From Fremontodendron californicum (taxonomy: Eukaryota; Streptophyta; Magnoliopsida; Malvales; Malvaceae), in contig JAULJL010000004.1 in NCBI GenBank assembly GCA_030761205.1, forward strand, positions 35,684,172-35,748,171: a stretch of 64,000 nt of DNA, in the 5' to 3' direction. Within the stretch, counting starts at the first letter, position 1, and every line of letters starts with the position of its first letter. Below, piece by piece: positions 21,476-34,800 of this stretch. The position numbers and the translations under genes are program-made. The notes under the pieces are model-generated. The model worked only from the letters and a program-made list of their open reading frames with translations. It did no database searches and was not told the DNA's origin.

Positions 21476-23900
21476 ATTATATATCAATCTATATTATATT
21501 TAAAGTTTATTATTGAGTCCGTATAAAAGATGTTAACTGAGTTAGACTTAATTTAGATTTCAACGTACTTTTGATCCGACGGAATTCAATGATTTTTAAG
21601 GGATCGAGTTTTTAGTTTTACCCCTTAAAGCATTCAACTGCATACCAATGCAAATTCCAATGCATTGGCTCTCTAATGAAATATAAGGGTTTAGTGAAAT
21701 TTATTGGATCTTTGAAGGGGTAAATTTCACCTCTTTTTTAAATAATTTTTTAAAAGTTTTATTTATTTTTTATTTTAAAAATTATTTTTTAGTTCTTTTT
21801 TTATTCTATTAATTTTTAAAAAACTTTTATTTAAAGATTTTTAAATTATTTAATATAATAAATAATTTTATATATTTATATAATAATTAGTTAATTTATT
21901 TAAATATTTAAATAAATATATTAAATAATATATATTAAAATATTAAATATTTTAAAAATACATATATAAATAATTTATAAATACAGTCTTGCATTAATTT
22001 TTTTAATGATCATTTCATTGTCATCTTATCGCAATCACTGTTATCTTTTTTTTTATACAAATACATATCTTTTTTTTTTTTAAATACATATTTCATCACT
22101 AATTTTAATCTCACCGTTATAATATCTAATTTCATATTTATAGTATAATATTTTGAATTTGTCTAGACTTTTTAGAGGTAAAAATCTTGAAGGATAAAGA
22201 TATAGTTGTAGAGAGAAACTTAAGAGGCAGACTTGGAGTATACGGGATCAGCAAATGTATCAGCTAGCAAGACTTCACTGATGAGCTTGTTTCAATTATA
22301 GTAATTTTCTAATTGGAATTGCTTCAACGGTTAATGTTCATTTAAATTGTCAGTATTCCCTTGTCTTCTTCAATTGATCCCCCTATACAAGGGTTCTTTA
22401 TCGGCTGGTGCCAAGTTTCATGGAGATTTTGAGGAAATTTTTTTTTTTTAATTGAAGTTGTCAGAAATAAAACTTCTGTTATTTGAATTAAGAATTCAAT
22501 ATTCTATCAACACCAGCGTTGTCAAGCATGTAAGGCGTACTTTAGGCACTAGAATTTTTATATTGCCTTAGGCGCAAAGTGCAAAAAAAGCATTCATTTG
22601 AGTGAAGTAAGACACAATATGTATATGTATTTTTGTATGTGTGTCTGTGTACATATATATATAAAATAAATTTAAGATATATAATTATGATAATAAATTC
22701 TAAAGAGTGATCAAATTTATCTACAAAACATGCACACGAAAAAAAATTGTTGACCCATATGCATATTTTTTTATGGTCTTATGTTTGATTTTGAATACTC
22801 AAATATTGAAAAATAGAGAGTTTAATATTATCATCTTTTTTACTAGTAAAGATACATTTAACGAAAAAAATTAAAATTAAAAAATTAAAAATTACTTCAA
22901 TCAGGTGAGTTTTTTTTACGCTTGTCGTCTTACAAAAATGCACGTCTAAATATATCAGACGTGCGTTTAATCAAATATATTTCATCTGAATGGATCTAAA
23001 ATGTTTTTATTATCTAACACTAAAACACAAGACGTCAATGTAGTTATACGCACGCCTGGACGATACTGATTAACATATTACATGGTTATTGATAATTTTG
23101 AAAAAAAAAAGTTAAAAGCAATGCCGAAGGAAGTTACTGCTTCGAATGGACAGATAATTATTTTTATTATTTATTTGGTTAAATACATACTTATCCTCTC
23201 AATTATATCACTTTTCTGAGGTTAGTTAATACTTAGAGAATGAAAATTTCGTGAATAAGTCAATTTTGTTAACCAAAAAGCTAAAAATGACTTAAATGAC
23301 CAATGATAAGCTGCCAACTATCAGTGAAATTCCAAGTCATATAACATGAAAAGTTTTAAAATTTTCTTCTTAAATTGTTAAACTTTTTTAAATTAAAAAA
23401 TTTAGAATAAATTAACAAAATATTTTTTTAATTTTAAATTTATTTGAATTAAAAAATGTAGAAAATTTAATAAAGACTTTTTCTTTTCAAAATTTTTAAA
23501 TTAAAATTTTGAAAGAAAAAAACTAGTTCGTTAAAAGGGCTAAAGGCTAAAAACCTCATTCCTTCCGGTCAACAAGTGAGTGAAATCAATTTACTCTAAA
23601 GGCCAAATAAAGCAAATGAGACAAATTTAATTTTTTTTCTCTTTTTTTATATATTTCTTCATTTTCAATATAGTGAGTAAAAAAATATGAATCATTTACA
23701 ACTGTGAAAAGAAAAACCGTTGTAGTTCTTCACCCCCTCATATTTTCAATATAGTAATTGATAGCAAACAGTCAAACGATTTGTAGCAATAGAAAGCAGT
23801 TGTGTAGAAGTATGGCCCATTAACTTGGATATTATGAACACGAATTAGCGCTATGTAGCATGTTTTTCGTATTTGCTAAGCAAAGACTTAACCAAGAATA
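21476..23900. other. AT-rich spacer without a recognisable gene
   Basis: About 2.4 kb of AT-rich DNA with long A/T runs. No ORF above noise, no tRNA and no clear transposon ends. Around 22,520-22,590 there are gcctta/ggcgc strings like those in common plant interspersed repeats, but I cannot define an element. The last part holds the 3' flank of the S1P gene. Confidence 0.6.
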
Positions 23901-24042
23901 TTGCTACTGATCTACATATATATGAACTCAAAATTAACTCGTGTAGTGCTGCCGCTGTCAAAACTTTCAAATGTATAACAGTACAGTAGTAAAATTGGTG
24001 GAAAAAGAGAAGAAAAAGTTACTTCAAGAAATCCATCCTTAA

Positions 24043-27000
24043 CTACAGATTGGCCAACCGACCAGAGCCAGATCGCCTTCGCCTCCGCCGCTTTTGTCGA
24101 ATCCGCCAAATGCTCAAAAATAGTAAAATGCCTGAAGAACAGCAGAGACGTTAATCAAATGCTAGTTCAAAAAATGCAAGAAGATTAGAATATATAAAGA
24201 CATTCACCAACCTGTAACTGCGACTACTGCAGGTACAAGCCAATGACTAGCAACTAGTTCAGGCACATCCAGCTGAAAACGTGAGGGAAGTTCATCAGTC
24301 TTTAGACTTAATGTATGAAAAGAATTAATCAGTTAGACCAAATCTTCAGCTTCTTACCTCATCTCTGTACAGCAGACCCAAGTACCTGTTTCCCAATGAA
24401 TCGCCTTTGTTTTTCTTTGTAAACTTGGGACGCCTTGATCTGGTAGTATCAAAAGTGGAATTTAAGCCTCTCCCCAAGTCAATAACATGATAGCCCGGCA
24501 GTCTTTTGTTTCTTCCCCTAACGTGTAAATTGTATCCTTTAGTTCCCCATACTTCAAATCTAGAGTCGCTTCGACAGATTAAATCCTTCCCCATGACAGC
24601 AGAATACACGGAGTAATTTACATCAGTTCTTCGAGTTGGTAAGTGGTTGTCATCTTCATACAATGGCATATCTTGCTTAACAGACTCTGAGAAAAGCACT
24701 GGATCTTTAATATTTGAACCAGTGAAATCCAATATTTTTCTTAGAAGCCAGTAGCAATTAGTAACCATATGGCTGCTGTCCAAGCAGTTCGAGTCTCCAT
24801 ATACAGCTATGCGACCTTCACCAATGTCTAACAGGCCAAGGATAGGGGAGTCTGCCTGCATATGCCATATAGATCACATCATTTCAATGTTTGCCAACCA
24901 TAAATGATTAAAAAGATGAAATGTCATGTGGGCTGAAATAATCTAATTGTAGGTGTGTAGATGAGTGGTAGTGTCTAATCACCTTGTTCATGCCAGAATT
25001 CAGTAGCACATTTTGAGTGGCCCCACTTTCTGAGCTATCCAAAAAAGGAAAGCTGTGTACATACCCGCCTCTTGGGAACCTCATTATATCTGTTCCGGAT
25101 GCATATCGACTCTGCTCACCATCAATAGAAAAATCACCATTCAGAATCTTATCCCCAAAAGCAATCCCAAATGGTTCCAAAAGATCATTTAGTGCTGGAA
25201 TATTAGCACCTCCAGTTACTGGTGTCCACCAGCTCCTTGTGTTGTCATCAAAAAATCTCATTTTCACCATTGTGTCCACATTATACCACTCAGCAAACAC
25301 AGCCAACCCCAACCCAGTATTAATAACATCATCTCTGAGCTTTTCAATCTCTTCTCGAAAGTACTCATCCTCAAGATCAACCAGCAAAAGTGTCCCATAT
25401 TGGCTAGCATCAAAGCATGTAAGAGGAGAACCAAGCGTCTCAACATAATAGCCAGCATCTCGTAACATGTTGAACATAATGTGAAAATTTGTATGCAGGT
25501 GATCCCCATGCCAATCAAGAATGTCATTCCGCACGTCCAATGAGTCTCTTGGAATATATCCAGGAGGATATTTAATACTGTGAAACTGATCCCACAAAAC
25601 CCGTTTTGATCGTGGTGGGGTTGGAACCACATTCAATTTCAACTGAAGCACACAAGTAGTACTTCGAGCGGTGTTCTCTCCTTGGGCTGGAGGACTGTAT
25701 ATTCTAACAGTTACATTGCCCTCAATCACTCCAGAAAAATGTGCACCTTCTTCCTTAATTTGCATGTGCAGTGCTAAGTAACCAGTCCAAGGCCAGATGA
25801 CTTCTGAATAAGTAAAGTGAATGCTTAGAAGATTCCCTTCCTCATCTGAAGGATGCCATGTTGGCGGACTCTGAGCATAGCCAATGACACCCATCCCATT
25901 CAGAATAGTAGCATTGAATATCACAGGCATGGCACCAGCATAGAGTGGTTGACGACACAAGGGCCAGGAATATGGACAATCTGTATAATCAAGAACACTA
26001 GGGAAGATGCTTGCTCGAGGTTGATAGCTTTTCAGAATTTCAAATGATTCTAGTCTGACCACGAAATAAAAAAAAATAATCAGAGCTGCTCTACTGGAAT
26101 TGGAAATGCAGACAGAACTAAAATAGCAAAAAACTAATGATTAACTTACTAAATAGAACTAAAAGAAATAATTCTGAGTGTTAAGAGGAGAAGCCCTGTG
26201 ATTGGGTGAACTTACAGATCTACTCTGCCTGCACCCTGCTCATACATGTTAGGACCAACAAGCTTAGCAGCACCTTCAACCAGAGCTTGTTTCATGCTTG
26301 CAGGATTTAGAATCTCCTTTCGTTTGTTCTCAGGAATGATACTGACAAGCAGGCATACAACACCAGCAACCACAGGACTTGCCACACTAGTGCCTGATAA
26401 TCTTTTACATCCAGTACTGATCTTGGATCCCATAATTTCCCGCCCATATGCCACAACATCTGGTTTGACACGACCGTAACTGCAAAGATAATTAAACAAG
26501 TTAAATCTTCACGCATTAATTATCATTATAAAGCTTGCTTATTAAGGGAGATAGACATGGAAGATCATAACAAAAAGAAAAGGTCAACATGAGAATGAAA
26601 ATTTAAAGCCTTCATAAAATCAGCACTAAAAAGAAGGGGTCAATACCAAGACCTGAACATATTTAAAGAAAACAAATCTAGTAGAGGGGTTACATTAATA
26701 AGAGACTGTACTCCAAAATTAAACATATTTAAGTTTCACAGTCACCAATACAGCCCAACCAAAATAAACTGAGTCAAGAGCCAGGAGGGGCGGGCTAGCC
26801 TTTTTTTTTTTCCTTTAAAATGAAAAAGATTTGGGTTAGAAGAGGTATTGCATAAAAAGAAAGATTACTAAATAACTTATGTTGTTGATCAAAGTGGAGA
26901 AGAAAAGGAAGAGCAACAAAATTAGTACTGAAGCATTTAGTGATTCAAAACCAAGATAAATATAAAATTACTAGAAGAGTTAATATCATAGATAGAATGA

Positions 27001-29278
27001 TATGCTACCCATGAGGAATCTCCCAAGTACTCATGCCACGCGATGAAAATGAGGCTATGTGATCACTATAATCAATGCCACCAACACCAATAACATCACT
27101 TTGGTCTGCTGGATTGTTTAAAGTGCCATAAAGTGGCCCATCATTTCCAATGGCTGATACCATAATAATATTACTGGCTGTTATTTCCCAAACCTGGAGA
27201 ACCATAAAGCAGCAAACATTAACCAAAAAGGGTTCATCTCCATTATATTAAAAAAAAAGTATGCAAAAGTGAATGTGCACACGAATATTGGAAGTTTCAC
27301 CACAGAAGTGGGTAACCTCAAAACCTGATCCTTCCCTATTTGGAAATAAATGTCCAAAGAAGACGAGCAATCTTCTTCAAATTGTAAAATAATGAAAGAG
27401 AAAGTCAACTCATTGAATTTGAATGATCATAGCATGGTTCATGGAATTAAAGAGAGGCCTTATAAGCCTGATGGAGGCAAGTAAATGCATTGAATACAGT
27501 TATAAAGCTTTCAGAATATTCAACAACTTTGATAAAGAAATGAGCAACTATGCTTGAAGTGTTTCTGTGTGCCACCACAACCAAAATTAGGGGCATGGTT
27601 GAGAATATACAAAAAAAAAATAATAAATAACAAGACAAAAGGACAGAAGACTAATACCAACATTTTTATTCACAATTTCTCAGTTTTCAAACCAAAGTAT
27701 CAAAATGATGGTTGACATGTAAGCCCCAATAAATCCACAGGCCATGGGAGTCGTACCTTCTCTACAAATGGGAGATCCAAGTAATCAGGTCCACCTATGC
27801 TCAAGTTTAGCACATCCATGTTGGTTGCAATAGCATAGTTGAAAGCATCAAGGAACCAGGATGTATATGATACCTGCAATAAGCTGAGGACAAAATTTTC
27901 ATAATCTAGCCAAATTTAATAGAATAAAACAAATGTTAAAGAGAAAGACTTTGTGTTGATGGATATACTGTATGATAAATACAAATCATACATTATCTTG
28001 CCTATTCATCATTTCTCAGCTCAAATATCTTCTAATTATAGTAATGAACAGTTCAAAAGAGCTTCAGAGTTCTGTAGTGCATGCTAGGCATTTTCAAATA
28101 GATGACCAGATAAAATACAGAGGAAATCAAGGACAAAAGGGGTGTGATTAGTAGAGGCCAGCCGCAACTTCCAATCACAATACAAAAACAAAGAACCAAC
28201 TTGTGTTACCTGTGCATCAGTAAAAACACGAAAAGCATAAATCTCAGTATCTGGTGCAAAACCAAGACATTCTGCGTCCTCACCAGCAATAACACCAGCC
28301 ACAAATGTCCCATGTCCAAGATTATCATTCAAAGTATCCTCATTAGTCCAATTAGTACGTTCCTGAAAAATTTGCTCTCAAAAGTGAATATTAAAACTCC
28401 CCATCGGAGCCACATTATTAACTTGGCAAAACAAAGAGTCATTTTCAATGAGAAATTAACTTCACAACAACAAAAGTTTAAAGAACTTCATTTCCCACTA
28501 ATGATATACCTTAATGTTTCGAAAATGAGGGTGATTAGCACGTATCCCAGTATCGAAAATAGCCATTTTGACTTTAGCACCAGTATACCCTTTTCGCCAA
28601 AGAGCATCCGCTCCGAACAAGGAAGTAACTTGAGACTTCTGCAACATCAAAATAAGTAATTCCATAACTTTCCTCCGTCATTTAAATTCTCAAAAAAGAA
28701 ATTATGACTTTGGGATATTTACTGAAATCAAATTAAAAGTTTACCTGCATTAAAAGATGGCGACTCCAATTAATTGAGCAATTACTTAAACCCGAATCGT
28801 GGAAATGTTGCTCTTCACTAAACGACATCGAAGTAAAAATCTTTCCGGGTCGTTTTTGCCCATTCTCAAAAGCACCACCAAGCAGGCCCCTGTTATAGCT
28901 CAAATCAACGTTCACATCTTTAACTAATCTCAGCCTTTCAATTTCCTCAATCACGGCTTCTTTTACCGAATCGTTAATCGAAAGCAGCCCAAAATCGGTC
29001 GGGAACTTAGCGGCCGGGTTGTGTCTCTGGATCCATTCCCACCCTTCGGATCGAAGGCTGGATTCTAAGTACGAACGGTGATCGGACGCCGGTTTGTAAT
29101 CGGTGAACCGGATAATGTAGTTGTTACGGGTGGTTTGGGGTTGGATTCGGTTATGGGTTAGGGTTAGGGTTTGGTTACGGGTCGGGTGGAAAGAGAGTTT
29201 GAAATGGAGAAGGGAAAGGGAGAGGAGAAGAATGAAAAAGGAGGATTTGAGAGGAAATGAAGGTTGAACTGTGATCAT
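24043..29278 (-). CDS. S1P: Site-1 protease (subtilase SBT6.1)
   Basis: Ten exons: 28745-29278, 28510-28638, 28210-28362, 27757-27873, 27009-27193, 26216-26479, 24983-26054, 24358-24855, 24212-24272 and 24043-24131. They join to 1033 residues, close to the Arabidopsis protein as I recall it. A hydrophobic signal segment lies near residues 10-30. The subtilase catalytic residues are D207 (AIFDTGI), H238 (GHGTFVAG), oxyanion N328 (SAIGNDGP) and S404 (SGTSVASP). A large lumenal region follows. A membrane span (LVPAVVAVTGILLFLSIW) and a short arginine-rich cytosolic tail close the protein. In plants this Golgi protease cleaves membrane-bound bZIP17/28 in stress signalling, and pectin methylesterase and RALF precursors. 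All splice sites are GT-AG. No defects seen. Confidence 0.96.
29164..29172 (-). promoter_or_regulatory. Telo-box inside S1P exon 1
   Basis: AAACCCTAA in the sense direction, about 110 bp after the start codon and extended by a further CCCTAA-like unit. The same bases encode a TLTLT stretch. Telo-boxes near plant transcription starts are bound by TRB-type Myb proteins. Function here is inferred only from the motif. Confidence 0.4.
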
Positions 29279-29469
29279 GATGGTTGATTGGTTGGGCGGG
29301 AAAATCCCCTCATCGGGTAGAGAGAAAAGGAGGAGGAACAGATCTCTGCATTCCGTTTAACTTCAGTTGCATCTTCTGCTTCCGACAACCTCGTCAATCT
29401 AAAACGAGGCACAAAAACGAACTTTTCCACCTCAACAACTAATACTTAAATTACTTTTCAGATTGAAGT

Positions 29470-29479
29470 GCCACGTGGC
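29470..29479. promoter_or_regulatory. G-box-type palindrome upstream of S1P
   Basis: GCCACGTGGC, a perfect 10-bp palindrome with a CACGTG core, lies about 190 bp upstream of the S1P start codon. CACGTG is a bZIP/bHLH site. It lies 15 bp from the border of a Helitron-like element. Confidence 0.4.
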
Positions 29480-29494
29480 TAAAACTTAATCTTA

Positions 29495-29805
29495 CTAATA
29501 TTTATGACACATTTTATGCATGTGAAATTTTCTCTCCAAAATTAAAAATGTAAAAGTAAATAAAAATAAAGTAGAACAACAAAATATAATGGCTAAGTGG
29601 GAAATTAAAAAATTGTCTCTTTCATTAATAAATTTACATGGATGATTAATTATATGATATTAAAAATACATATACCTTTAGTTTTATATTTATATTTATA
29701 TTTATAAGAAATTTATTTTAAATTTTTTTTGATAAATTCACCAACTGAAGTGGTGTCACTTGACTCGTGATATCAATTCAACCATTCATTTTATAATAGT
29801 ATAGA
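29495..29805 (-). mobile_element. Helitron-like element, copy 3
   Basis: The right end is ttataatagtataga followed by T, complementary to a TCTATACTATTATAA start. It is preceded by the family palindrome with mutations (gtggtgtcacttgactcgtgatatc). The left end carries a small hairpin (CACAT...ATGTG), and the - strand ends TTAG, one base off CTRR. Length about 311 bp. It sits in the S1P upstream region. Confidence 0.55.
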
Positions 29806-29908
29806 TGCGAGGAAATGATGTGGCCAATTCCATTGACATTACACCTGTCCATCTATCTGACCGGATTAAATTTGGTTTGGATCTGGTTATTAACAGATTT
29901 TATAATTA

Positions 29909-30467
29909 CTAGAATTTGTCACACCCACCATGTGGGTGGGTAGTTTTTTTATTAACAAAAGTAGTTATTTTTAAGTAGTTTTTAGTATAAAAAATAGATA
30001 AGTTTTGTAAGTTTTTTAAATAAAAATTATGTTTTAAAAAAATATTAAAAGATTAACCTCTTTAATTTATAATCATTATAATTTTTTTAAAATTATTTTT
30101 TGGTAATTTTATCAATTGAGTTGGTGTCACTTGACTCAGTGACACCAACTCAACTATTTCCTTTATAATAACTAGAATTCCACACACTCATGAGTAAAAA
30201 TATAATTTTTAAAATATAATAAATTATGTTTTAAAAAATTAAATGTAAAGAAAAATGTGTAATTTTTGTAAGTGGTTAGTTTTTAGAAAATTGGTAGTTT
30301 TTTAAAAGTAAATAGGTTATTTTTATAAAAAAATTATTATATAAATATTAAAAGAAATAGATATCGTTATTTAATTTTTTTTTTTAATACTTAATGATTT
30401 TTTTGATATTTTCACCAACTGAGTTGGTGTCACTTAATCATTTTCTTTGTAATAGTATAGATATAGA
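29909..30467 (-). mobile_element. Helitron-like element, copy 4, split by copy 5
   Basis: On the - strand the 3' end is a hairpin (CACCCAC CAT GTGGGTG, 29,922-29,938), nine bases, CTAG and then a T, the textbook Helitron terminus. The other side has a 13-bp-arm palindrome (30,118-30,151). It then has a TCTATA-type terminus interrupted at 30,171 by copy 5 and completed by TATAGA at 30,462-30,467. Flanks are A (29,908) and T (30,468), as expected for insertion between A and T. Without the insert it is 269 bp. Confidence 0.72.
30172..30461 (-). mobile_element. Helitron-like element, copy 5, nested in copy 4
   Basis: 290 bp. On the - strand it starts TCTATACTATTACAAAG and ends with a palindromic hairpin (ACTCATGAGT, 30,186-30,195), ten bases and CTAG. 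It is flanked by A on the left and T on the right within the terminal sequence of copy 4. It lacks one arm of the subterminal palindrome (only gagttggtgtcac remains). Confidence 0.72.
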
Positions 30468-31851
30468 TTCATACCTCATTTGTCCAATTCTGTTTATATT
30501 TATAAAGAGATAGTTTAGCTCATATATATTTTTTATAAACAAAAATTAAAATTAATGCTTATGTTAAATATTAAATAACAATTTAACAAAATTTTATATA
30601 TATATATATATAATACAACTTTATCTTTCAAAGTTCAAACTAAAATATATAATATTTATATTTATTTATTTTTAAATTAATTTAAATTAATATAATATAA
30701 TATATTAATATAAAATATATATATATATATATATCAATAATTAATGGGCAGAGTCAAGTCGAGCATGACTCTAATCAAGGTTGGACTTGTTTAAAAAAAT
30801 GACTATATTTGTTCTCAAATCTTCCAACTTTTTCAAAATTTGGATGGATCTTCAGATCTAGGTGAGTAATCCAACCAATAAATAAATATAATTACCATGT
30901 TTTGTAATTAATTATTCCATATAATAAAGTCATCCCAACTAAATTTTACCAAATATTAAAGAAAACTACCAACATTTTTTCCAACTTCATTTAATTTTAC
31001 TTTTTATTCTCAAATTCATTTTTTTTAAATAATGGAGTTACTTAAGTTTTAAGTCTTGATTATTAATATGTACCCAAAAAAAACTTGATTATTAATAATC
31101 CAAAATAAAATAGAGTTTAAATATGAACTCGCAATCTAAATAAAGTTTATAAATATTTAAATAAATTATATATTTATAATATTTAAAAAATAAAAAAATT
31201 GATTAGATTTATGAATTATTTGAGTCAAGTAATAAAATACTTTAATTCAACTCAATTCCAAGCTTGAGTAGCATAAAAATGAATAAATATTCATCGAATT
31301 AAATTTCAATAATTGAAATTTGAACGGAAAACGTTTAATTTAACTCGTGAGAATAAGTGAGTTAGGATTTGAATAAAAATTCCAATTTTTATGTTACAAA
31401 TAACTTATGTGAGTGATTTTAATATAGATTTGTTTATGGGTTGAATCAAATTAAAATTTAGATTTTTTTTATTTTACTTATCTAAATTTAGTTTGTGATC
31501 GAATTGAAAAACCTATATTATTATTCAAATATTATTAAAATATTAATAATTAAATTTAAATTAATAATAATTCGAATCAAATCAATATAAATTACAAAAC
31601 TTCAGGCCTATGGGCTATGGCCAAGTCTACTTAATTCTTTATACTTGTGTCAATGACTTGAACTTCAATCTTATGTAACAGTGTTGTATCTGACCGAGTA
31701 ATAATATATCAAAGTGGATAGTGGTTTGGTTTTGTGACATGTACTTGCACTTTGTTTCAATCTTAATTCTTTAAGTACTCTCTGGCTCACCAGAAAATTC
31801 ACAAAGGCAAATACCAGCTGTGCACGCCGCAGCACTGATTGAACCGAGTAG
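30468..31851. other. AT-rich spacer upstream of the TilS-like gene
   Basis: AT-rich with several (TA)n runs (for example 30,597-30,612 and 30,715-30,734). No gene or clear transposon ends. The last 150 bp should contain the promoter of the TilS-like gene, but I see no obvious TATA box. Confidence 0.6.
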
Positions 31852-34800
31852 ATGGCGAGAGGCCAAGTCCTCGGTTCACAAACCAGAACCATAGCCAAGC
31901 TTTCCCTTTCACTCCCAAAACCCAAATTCTGGTTCAAGCCCCACCACCACCATCATCACCTCTGTTATGGACCTCAAAGTATTCCTTCAACGCGCGTCTT
32001 TTGCCATTGCGTTGGCTCCCAAACGCCAACGTTAGTCGATATGGCTATGTACAATGAAGCTTTCTCCAGGCGAATGGCTATGGCCGGACTCAAACACCAC
32101 AACCGTATTGGTTAGCTTCTTTTTGCTCTTCTCTTTGTTGGGTTTCTGTTTGTTTCTCGAGAAAAGACATTAGGAGGCCAGAAAACAATGGCCTTTTACC
32201 TAATAATGCTATTTCTCATCTTGTTTTTAAAGATAAAAAAGAAAACTTGGTCTTGCAAATTAGTAAATCATTGTTTTATTTTTTGGTTTTTTTTTTTTTT
32301 TTTTATAGCTCTAGGAGTATCTGGGGGACCGGATAGCATGGCTTTGTGTGTTCTAGCAGCTAATTGGAAAACTGAAGGCCTATATGGGATTGACAACTGT
32401 GGCAAATTCATTGATGGTCTTTTAGCAATAATTGTTGATCATGGGCTACGTCCCGAAAGCAAAGATGAAGCAAGTCTAGTGGGACATCGGGTTTCAGAAA
32501 TGGGTATATTTTAGTTTATCAGTGAATGTTGAGTTTCTGACTTATATTTGGATGGCTAACATGAGTTTTGTGTAGGAATCAGATGCGAGATTGCCCGTTG
32601 TAACTGGTTGAATGGCAAGCCTAAACAAGGTCATTTGCAAGAAGCTGCTCGTGACATGAGGTTGTTTGTTTTCCCTTTTGAAGTTTGTTGCCAATGCTTG
32701 CTAGTCTGCTACTACTGCTGTTAGGCACTTCTTTTTTATTTCATTCTTTTTGAGTAAGGAATCTTTATATTTGCGGTTCAGTTTGGCAAGGATAATAATT
32801 TGATTAGATCTCTTTTTCTTTCCATTGATTGTGCTTGAATTTCAGGTATAAAATATTTCAAGATGTTTGTATGCAAAACCAGATCAGTGTTTTACTTGTT
32901 GCACATCATGCAGATGACCAGGTTTTTACCAACATTAGTGTTCTTCATAGTGTTTGCATATCTGTGTATGGAAGATTGAAAAAGTTGCATTAAGCCTTTA
33001 GATATTTGGTTTTTTCTAAAGTGTAAAAGCTCCCTATTCATTTAATTTACTGATAAGAAACGATTAACTGTTTTTTGGTGAAGTTTCTCACTGAATTGAT
33101 TGAAACATGAACACACAGTCAGGACACTAAATGTAGTAATTTTTGTTCCACAATGCAGGCTGAGTTATTCATTCTTAGATCATCTCGTGATAGTGGGGTC
33201 CTTGGACTTGCTGGCATGGCATTCACATCTCAAGTGTTCTCCTCACACATAAATTTTTATAACAAAGATTGGAAAAATCATAGTGTTCTTCTAGTGCGAC
33301 CACTGCTGGATTTTTCAAAAGAAGACATGTACAAGGTTAGTGCAAAGAATATAGCAATAAATGTGATTGATTCTTGCATTTGCCCAATTTTCAGTTATAT
33401 TTATTGCTGTTTTTTGATGTTCTCTTTTACTAGTATTCATATAAGCTCTATATGGATCTTTTTTTTTCTTTTTGATAGATATGTCAAGGGAGTAACCTGG
33501 ATTGGGTTGAGGATCCAACAAATCGAAGTCCATTATTTGCTCGGAATAGGATTCGGATGTCATTAGGAAATTTGTTATCAGGTGAGTAGTGATAGATGGG
33601 ACAGTTTTGAACATATTGATACTGTTATCATTCATAACTGTCTTGTTGCTTAAACTTTTAATATATGATGATGGTTTTTTATCTTGCTGCTGAGTTGCCA
33701 AAGCTTGAGGTCATATAAGATCTGCATTGTATTGTCAAACCCTTTGTATTAATACATTACATTCACACCCTTACCGAAGAGAAATAATACTTTAGACTTC
33801 ATATTTTGAAATAACAACTCTCTCTTTTCCAGGTATCTTTAAGTCAGAACTACAAGCAGTTATTTTTGCCTGTCGAACAACTCGCACCTATGTTGATCAA
33901 ATTTGTAACAATTTGATAAAGCAGACTGTTACCATAATGGATGTAAGCATTCTATGATGTTTGGAAGCTTCTTGTTCTCCCTTATTCCTTAATTTACCTT
34001 TAGTGTAATACTGCAAGCAAATTCATCATGATGATCACTTTTGCAGCAAGGTTATGCTGTTATCAATTTAAAGGCACTCAATCCATCAAAAATTGAGGAC
34101 ATATGCCTGTCTAAATTTATTGCATTGGTTTTACAGGTACTAAACCATTTATGATCTCTAACTTTTATGCGGAAATCTTGAATGTTTCTATTAATTCCAT
34201 TTTCTTGTAACTTGTCAGTTTGTTTCACAAAGGCAGAGGCCAATTAGAGGTAGTACTTCAAAATTGCTGTTGCAATACATTCGTACCATCCCATGCAAGG
34301 TAAATTACTTTCACTAAACTTGTAGTTGCATTTCTTGTGCAATTATTTAGTTTTTTTTTTTTTTTCTCTGTTGCAAGTGCAAATTTCTTGATTGTTACTT
34401 TCTACAATTTTCATAGACCTCCCTTACTGCTGCTGGTTGCTACATTTGTCCAACTCCTGGGTCGAAAGGTGCCGAAGCTCTGGTCTGCTGCTCTGTTGAT
34501 TGTCCTCTGCCTTCAAAGGCTGAATTGTTTCACACATACTCTAGTGAAGAAGAGAAGCATAGTTTTTCTAATGAGTTGGAACAAATTATAGCGAATGGAA
34601 AATCATATTCTAATAACTTCGTCCCAGATACATCCCAAGTGCAGCTTTTGGATATGAGGTCTGCATCAGTACTAGATGAAGCCCGGAGACTAGATATTGT
34701 CAGTGAGTCAACCTATAGAAACATTATTTTATTGCAAAGGGAGGAAGTCAAACGTTTTAAGTCTAAAACTGATGAAGTTGCGTCTGACTGTGAGCCGAAG

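Noticed and set aside
22520..22590. Transposon end with gcctta/ggcgc strings
   Set aside because: Similar strings occur in many plant repeats, but no paired ends or target duplication could be found here.
29151..29175. Interstitial telomere repeat
   Set aside because: Only about two degenerate units (TTAGGG rather than TTTAGGG), and they are within the S1P coding exon; kept as a telo-box only.
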